Shown piece by piece: positions 15,737 through 20,652 of a stretch of 20,652 nucleotides of DNA. The translations under genes and the position numbers were made by a program. Position 1 is the stretch's first letter; each line of letters opens with the position of its first letter. Location: positions 1 to 20,652 of the IMG/VR virus record IMGVR_UViG_3300026512_000004. One strand, written 5' to 3'. The DNA comes from a virus. The notes under the pieces are model-generated. The model was not told the origin of the DNA, made no database searches, and saw only the letters and a list, made by a program, of their open reading frames with translations.

Positions 15737-16225
15737 ATGGCAAGTAACAAAGGTAAACAGAAGGGTAACAAATATGAACGCGATGTAGCTCGTAAACTTA
15801 GTCTCTGGATGTTTAATGATTCTGAAGCACTTTGGCGAAATAGTTCGTCTGGTGCCCGTGGTTATAAAGGCGACATAGTGCCCTACAAACCTATTCCATG
15901 GAAAAGATGGCCGTTTCTTGTTGAGGTTAAAGCAGGTTACTTAAGACAAATGCCTAAAGGTCTATCATATCCAAACATAGTAGAAGAGTGGTTGATTAAA
16001 GCATGTAACCAATTAGGTGGGCAACAAGAGTACGTCTTATTGATTATTAAGTTCCATAGATGTCGTGATGTTCTTATAACTACGAAAGCCAGTTTGATTA
16101 AAACTAGACCTTATTTTATCTTTCTACCTAATTCATCTAAAGTACGCGGTTATGTATACGACTTCGCTACTCTTCTTGCTTCACCTTTTCACAAAACTGT
16201 AAATATGAGAATACTCAAGATTTAA
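15737..16225 (+). CDS. PDDEXK-type nuclease, possibly Holliday-junction resolvase-like
   Basis: 162 residues. The N-terminus GKQKGNKYERDVARKLS has the basic lead and glutamate (E14) typical of archaeal Hjc-type resolvases and related PDDEXK enzymes. YKGDIVP supplies the metal-binding aspartate (D46) and FLVEVKAG supplies E63-x-K65. Together E...D...E-x-K forms the active site of this fold. EEWLIKACNQLGG follows, like the helix after the catalytic core, and strands such as YVLLIIKF and YFIFLP complete it. Length suits a single-domain enzyme. Likely substrates are branched or broken DNA during phage recombination and replication, though specificity cannot be read from motifs. It lies between beta' C and beta of polymerase set 2, 4 bp before the latter, so it is co-transcribed with them. 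Confidence 0.82.
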   Translation: MASNKGKQKGNKYERDVARKLSLWMFNDSEALWRNSSSGARGYKGDIVPYKPIPWKRWPFLVEVKAGYLRQMPKGLSYPNIVEEWLIKACNQLGGQQEYVLLIIKFHRCRDVLITTKASLIKTRPYFIFLPNSSKVRGYVYDFATLLASPFHKTVNMRILKI

Positions 16226-16229
16226 CGAT

Positions 16230-19200
16230 ATGGCGTTAATAAGTAAAATTCACATCAACGAACCAATCGACAGCCTTTACTTTGATCCCAACCATGCGCA
16301 TGTACTATTAGTGTTTTCAGATGCTAAACTATCCACAATAAAAGACTTGCCAATACACTGGTCACAGTGTAGGGCAACGTTAATACCACCTAGTATTAAC
16401 TACGGTCGTAGACGTGTTCTTAGTGGTCTAATTAGTAGGTATAAAAAGGAAATGCCAGAACAGAAATGGATGCTCACTTTTCCACGTCAAATTGAGAATA
16501 ATAAGTTGGTCATTTATGTTATTCATGCTAAAGACTTTGAATATGCCGATTGGATATATTGTAGATGTGGAAGTGAAAAGAAGTTTGTAGATACACTTTT
16601 TACTCGTGTACTCAATAGGTATTACGAAAGTATTAAGAGGAAGTATCCCTATGCCAAAGTACATTTTCTTTTTCATCATACAGACCCAACTAGTTCTTTA
16701 AGATCTGTTTTTGAATATTTAGCAGACAGGCCTCGTGTTTTAGAAGACTACAGAAAGTACATAACAGATGACGTGATACTTGGTGCTGTACCTAATAACA
16801 CTTTATTTGCTATTGTAGATTCTTTTGGCAGACTATCAAGACAAGCTTTGAAAACCATGTTGTTTACTACAGAAGTTGAACCCGAAGAAAAATCTACCAA
16901 ACCTATAAAAGTTAAAAACTCTTTTGTCAAGCCTATAGTTTCTAAGAGTTTACTAAAATCTGCTGTCGATGTTGCTGAAACTCCGAAAGGCAAACCTATC
17001 TACAAAGTTTCTATAACAGAATTAAAGAAAATTCTGCGTAAATATGGTATAAAAGATGAAGCTGCTATTGCTTTGGTAAAAGACGAAGTCGAAGATTATT
17101 TGAATAATGTAAAAGAAGTGAACCCAAATGATTTAGAGAGTGTTATTTTGGACGCAATTTATAGATCTGTTTATGGTACGGAGAGACCAGAAGGACAAGC
17201 TACTGACATTAAATCTTTAGTCGAAACATTGGCCGTTGAAAAGTTTGCCCGTAAATTATCCTATTCAAAGTCGCCAGCAATACCTTTAGATCCAAATGAA
17301 ATCATCGATTTGAAGGAATCTACATCTGCTTTTCGTCATGAAATAGAGTTCGAACATTGGGTTGATAAACACTTCACAGATCTTTTCAAGGCACTTGAAA
17401 CTAGACCTGATAATCCTGTTAAAGTACTTAAAATAGATCGTGAAATTATTGACGAACCTGATAACAGGTATATTAGATATACAGTTACCTTACAGAATAC
17501 TGATTGCGGTTCAAAGAAACCTTATCAAGTTGAATTAAAAGTACCCTATCCTATCAACGGTAGATACTACAGATTGAAAGGGAAACGTTATTTAATTGCT
17601 AATCAATTACACTTACGTCCTATTACTAAAACTAAGAAAAACGAAGTTCGTTTTCTGAGTGCATTCGCTACTATCACCATTAGACTTGTCAATACACGCT
17701 ATACTTTTGACGACATTGAGTTGATGTTAGATTATTTACAAAAGATTTTACCAGATAAAGTTAGAAAAGAAGATGGAGTTTGGGTCTTAGGCGATAATAA
17801 GATTTACTTAGATATTACAAGTCCCGAGATTGTTGTCAGTGAATCTAAACGTATTTATCAAGAAGGTGACACGTTTTTTGTCGAAGAAAATGGAGAAAAA
17901 AGAGAACTTCCCAAATATAAGAGTAGATCACACATATTGTTCGATTTTATTCGTAATTGGTGTATAGATACAACTGGTAAAGATATCCTGCGTCAGGGCA
18001 AAGCAGTACCTTACTTTCAAATTCACATAGCAGGCTTGAAAATGCCACTAATTATTTTCCTGGCTGAACGCATGGGACTTTTGACAGCTTTAAATAAGCT
18101 TAACATAGAGTTTCATATTGCCAAAAAGTTTGATAAAAGGTATACTGTTTCTGTTCCGCTAGAAGGCGGTAATTCTGTTTTTATTGTCGCTTCAAATACT
18201 AAAGAGGAATTTATTGTAAATGGGTTATGTGCTGTTAAAAAGATGCCTACTTTTAAAAATCCAGATGACTATCTTGAGTGGCGTAGGTTTGTGGTCGAAA
18301 GGTACGGTGACAAAATTAAATCTTTTGACGCTGCTGCCAAAAACTTCATAGATCCAATTACACGTGATTTATTACGTTTAGAGGGTAACCCGACCACTTT
18401 TCTTGATGTTATCACAGGACCGATGATCGATCGACTCGTAGATAAGAAGGCAGACGATATTTCCAATTTAGCCATCTATCGCGTGAGATTGTCTGAAATG
18501 CTTTATCACATTATTTTCACACAGATTATGCAAGCTCATTCTAGATATGCTACTAGATGTAAACAAGGTGATGAAAATGCTAGAATGGAGTTTAATTCTG
18601 ACTTTATCATTAACACGTTGTTGTCTGGTTCAGGCGTTTTGATGAACATAGAGCCGTTAAATCCTATGGAAGAAGTGATGCGTTCAAACCGTGTTATAAA
18701 GACCGGTCCTGGTGGAGTTCCCTCTAAACGTATGATTGCTTTAGCTCATAGGAATATTGACAAGTCACATATAGGTAATCTTGGTTTTGTATCCACTTCT
18801 GAATATCAGGACGTCGGTATTCAACTGTATTTAACTACTAATCCTAAAATAAGTAACAGATATGGCATTTTAGGGTTATCAAGCGTAAACAATAAGTGGG
18901 AAGTTGTCACTTGGGACGAAGCAACTATACCTTTTGTTAATGGCCTTGACACTACACGTGCTATAATGGCTACAACACATGCTAAACAGGTGTCGCCGTT
19001 GGTGTCCAGAGAGATACCTTACGTAATGACAGGTGCCGAATACGTAATACCACAGATTTCATCTGATAGATTTGTCATACGTGCCGAAAAACCAGGTGTT
19101 GTTGAGGAAGTTACGGAACATTACATCAAAGTACGTTATGACGATGGAACTGTTAGATATTACGATGTTTTTCCGAGAATTGCTAAGACAAAAAGATCAG

Positions 19201-20652
19201 CTACTGTCGTTCTTAATATGGAAACATTAAAACCAGGTGACCATTTTGAGAAGGGTGAATTGTTAGCTTGGACACAACATTTTAAGGATGGTGTCTATGC
19301 AACAGGTAAAAACCTAAAAATAGCTGTTATGAATTATCTTGGATATAACCACGAAGATGGTTATGTATTGACAGCTGACGCAGCTAGTAAATTGGAGGTT
19401 ACAACTGCTCAAGAAATAGAGGTTTTAATACCAGAAGATGCTAAAGTTTTACAGTTCATTGATAAAGTGGGATATGTAACAGCACCACAGGAAACCTTAT
19501 TGGAGTTTACGTATGACAAGTCTTTAGATGATTATATTCATGAATTAGAAGGTGAAACTGATGTAACTGATATCGATGATGATATGAGAAACAAGTTTTT
19601 CAGAATGTCTGGTAAGACTATCAAGGTTAAAAGTCCAGGTGGTCGTATTGTCGATATACGTATTTATATCAATAGTCCCAGAAAGGTAGATAAAAAGATT
19701 ATAGATGCTTGGAAAAGACTTACAGCAGTGCTTAAAGAGAAGATGACGTTGTGTTCTAAAGATGGTATTCCTGCTACCGACAACTTTGATAGCTCTGTGT
19801 TGAAAACCGGTATACATAAACACAGAGGTGTTCCTTTCAAAGGTGTAAAAATTGTCTTCTACATTAGTTCACCAAAACTAGTTGAAAAAGGTGACAAACT
19901 TGCAAACAGATACGGTGCTAAAGGTATTGTAACACATATCATAGAACCAGATTTCACACCGTATAGTGAATTTCTTGGTCCTCTGGACATCTTCATTTCT
20001 CCTTTGGGTATTTTTGGTCGTAAGAATATCGTATTTTTGAAAGAGATATATACTGGTAAAATAATGTACGTATTAAACCAACGTGTTAAAGAATGGTTGT
20101 CTACTAAAATGAAAACAAGCGAGATTGTATCACGTATTTGTGACGTTTTAAATGCTTTGGGTGCCAAGAGACAAGTTGATTCGCTTAAAAAGGAACTCAA
20201 ACAAGTTAGTAATGTGCGTAAATACTTACAAACTGTCCATATTCCATTGATAGTTCCACCACATACACAGATATCATTTAAGCAATTAGGTGAAGCAGCT
20301 AAATTACTGGGCATACCATTAGATGAACATGTTTATATTCCAGAATTAGGTGCTTGGACAAAACACAAAGTACCTGTTGGAGTATCCTACTACTACGTAT
20401 TAGAACATTATGGCGATCCAACTATAACTGCACGTGCCTCTGAGAAGGTTTCTATGTTAACAGGTCAACCTTTAAAAGGTCGTAGAAAGGGTGGTAAGGC
20501 GATTGCTATTGGTAATTTAGATGTGTATGCTATGCTATCTTGGAACGCGGATAATATACTGACAGAGTTGATGACTGTAAGATCTGATTATCCTGATGCT
20601 AAAATGCAAGTGATTCGTCAAATTATACGTGAAGGACGTGCTAATTTGCCGA
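16230..20652 (+). CDS. Phage RNA polymerase beta subunit, N and C regions in one chain (set 2), 3'-truncated by the window
   Basis: The frame is open from ATG 16230 to the window end, giving at least 1474 residues. Beta homology begins late: VPYPINGRYYRLKGKRYLIA (438-457) matches the bacterial segment ending in VINGTERVIVSQLH, at about residue 130 of E. coli beta. Some 300 N-terminal residues are therefore extra, with no domain I can name; they include CRCGSEKK and a helical KKILRKYG region. Then come KTGPGGVPSKRM (about 820-833, fork loop; bacterial LGPGGLTRERA), GYNHEDGYVL (E1042, D1043), GDKLANRYGAKG (K1223 and K1231, the catalytic-lysine pair), NPLG-like SPLGIFGRKN, and TGQPLKGRRKGGKAIAIGNLDVYA near the C-terminal clamp. 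The rifampicin-pocket sequence CPIETPEG is not conserved (GFVSTSEYQD). The ribosome binding site is weak. Confidence 0.94.
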   Translation, partial: MALISKIHINEPIDSLYFDPNHAHVLLVFSDAKLSTIKDLPIHWSQCRATLIPPSINYGRRRVLSGLISRYKKEMPEQKWMLTFPRQIENNKLVIYVIHAKDFEYADWIYCRCGSEKKFVDTLFTRVLNRYYESIKRKYPYAKVHFLFHHTDPTSSLRSVFEYLADRPRVLEDYRKYITDDVILGAVPNNTLFAIVDSFGRLSRQALKTMLFTTEVEPEEKSTKPIKVKNSFVKPIVSKSLLKSAVDVAETPKGKPIYKVSITELKKILRKYGIKDEAAIALVKDEVEDYLNNVKEVNPNDLESVILDAIYRSVYGTERPEGQATDIKSLVETLAVEKFARKLSYSKSPAIPLDPNEIIDLKESTSAFRHEIEFEHWVDKHFTDLFKALETRPDNPVKVLKIDREIIDEPDNRYIRYTVTLQNTDCGSKKPYQVELKVPYPINGRYYRLKGKRYLIANQLHLRPITKTKKNEVRFLSAFATITIRLVNTRYTFDDIELMLDYLQKILPDKVRKEDGVWVLGDNKIYLDITSPEIVVSESKRIYQEGDTFFVEENGEKRELPKYKSRSHILFDFIRNWCIDTTGKDILRQGKAVPYFQIHIAGLKMPLIIFLAERMGLLTALNKLNIEFHIAKKFDKRYTVSVPLEGGNSVFIVASNTKEEFIVNGLCAVKKMPTFKNPDDYLEWRRFVVERYGDKIKSFDAAAKNFIDPITRDLLRLEGNPTTFLDVITGPMIDRLVDKKADDISNLAIYRVRLSEMLYHIIFTQIMQAHSRYATRCKQGDENARMEFNSDFIINTLLSGSGVLMNIEPLNPMEEVMRSNRVIKTGPGGVPSKRMIALAHRNIDKSHIGNLGFVSTSEYQDVGIQLYLTTNPKISNRYGILGLSSVNNKWEVVTWDEATIPFVNGLDTTRAIMATTHAKQVSPLVSREIPYVMTGAEYVIPQISSDRFVIRAEKPGVVEEVTEHYIKVRYDDGTVRYYDVFPRIAKTKRSATVVLNMETLKPGDHFEKGELLAWTQHFKDGVYATGKNLKIAVMNYLGYNHEDGYVLTADAASKLEVTTAQEIEVLIPEDAKVLQFIDKVGYVTAPQETLLEFTYDKSLDDYIHELEGETDVTDIDDDMRNKFFRMSGKTIKVKSPGGRIVDIRIYINSPRKVDKKIIDAWKRLTAVLKEKMTLCSKDGIPATDNFDSSVLKTGIHKHRGVPFKGVKIVFYISSPKLVEKGDKLANRYGAKGIVTHIIEPDFTPYSEFLGPLDIFISPLGIFGRKNIVFLKEIYTGKIMYVLNQRVKEWLSTKMKTSEIVSRICDVLNALGAKRQVDSLKKELKQVSNVRKYLQTVHIPLIVPPHTQISFKQLGEAAKLLGIPLDEHVYIPELGAWTKHKVPVGVSYYYVLEHYGDPTITARASEKVSMLTGQPLKGRRKGGKAIAIGNLDVYAMLSWNADNILTELMTVRSDYPDAKMQVIRQIIREGRANLP

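Noticed and set aside
16428-20314. Several minus-strand open frames of 60-150 codons under the long beta gene
   Set aside because: They are antisense shadows of an intact 1474-codon gene, have no ribosome binding sites and resemble no known protein.
1-20652. CRISPR array, tRNA genes, insertion sequences or attachment sites
   Set aside because: No regularly spaced direct repeats, cloverleaf with CCA-type ends, transposase-like frames or paired terminal repeats were seen.

Overview
The window looks like part of a large (jumbo) tailed-bacteriophage genome. Every supported gene is on the + strand. Genes are packed with 0-27 bp gaps or ATGA/TAATG-type overlaps, the DNA is AT-rich, and phage tail genes sit beside genes for two different phage-type multi-subunit RNA polymerases. 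Carrying two split polymerases, one packaged in the virion and one made during infection, is the hallmark of phiKZ/AR9/PBS1-type jumbo phages. The sequence alone does not show which set here is the virion enzyme, and no host can be named.

Region 1 (start to 3994) holds polymerase set 1 in the order beta' C-part (cut by the window start), beta N-part, beta C-part, as overlapping genes. Its beta' N-part must lie outside the window. Region 2 (4047-9260) is an overlapping run: a probable tail-hub protein, a FEN-type 5' nuclease, a small Cro/C1-like helix-turn-helix protein, a probable baseplate or fibre protein, a PAAR spike tip, a probable connector-type protein, and a protein built like an SSB (folded core, Pro/Gln/Asn linker, acidic tail). 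It ends in the only convincing intrinsic terminator (9273-9298). Region 3 (9346 to the end) opens with a strongly translated small protein that uses unusual leucine codons. A TGT/DpdA-like base-exchange enzyme follows, then polymerase set 2: beta' N-part with DFDGD, an SF2 helicase, beta' C-part, a small helical protein, a PDDEXK nuclease, and one long beta chain that runs off the window.

The two polymerases differ. Set 1 has beta split in two and a canonical trigger-loop start (RTFH). Set 2 has N and C regions of beta in one chain with an extension of roughly 300 residues at its N-terminus, a variant trigger-loop start (KAKH), and a helicase gene exactly at the beta' split. Both keep the catalytic lysines of beta and the four-cysteine zinc site of beta'. 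The gene order suggests coupling of transcription with DNA unwinding, processing and possibly base modification, but that coupling is inference. No alpha, omega or sigma gene, tRNA, CRISPR array or insertion sequence was found. No gene-free stretch exceeds about 85 bp.
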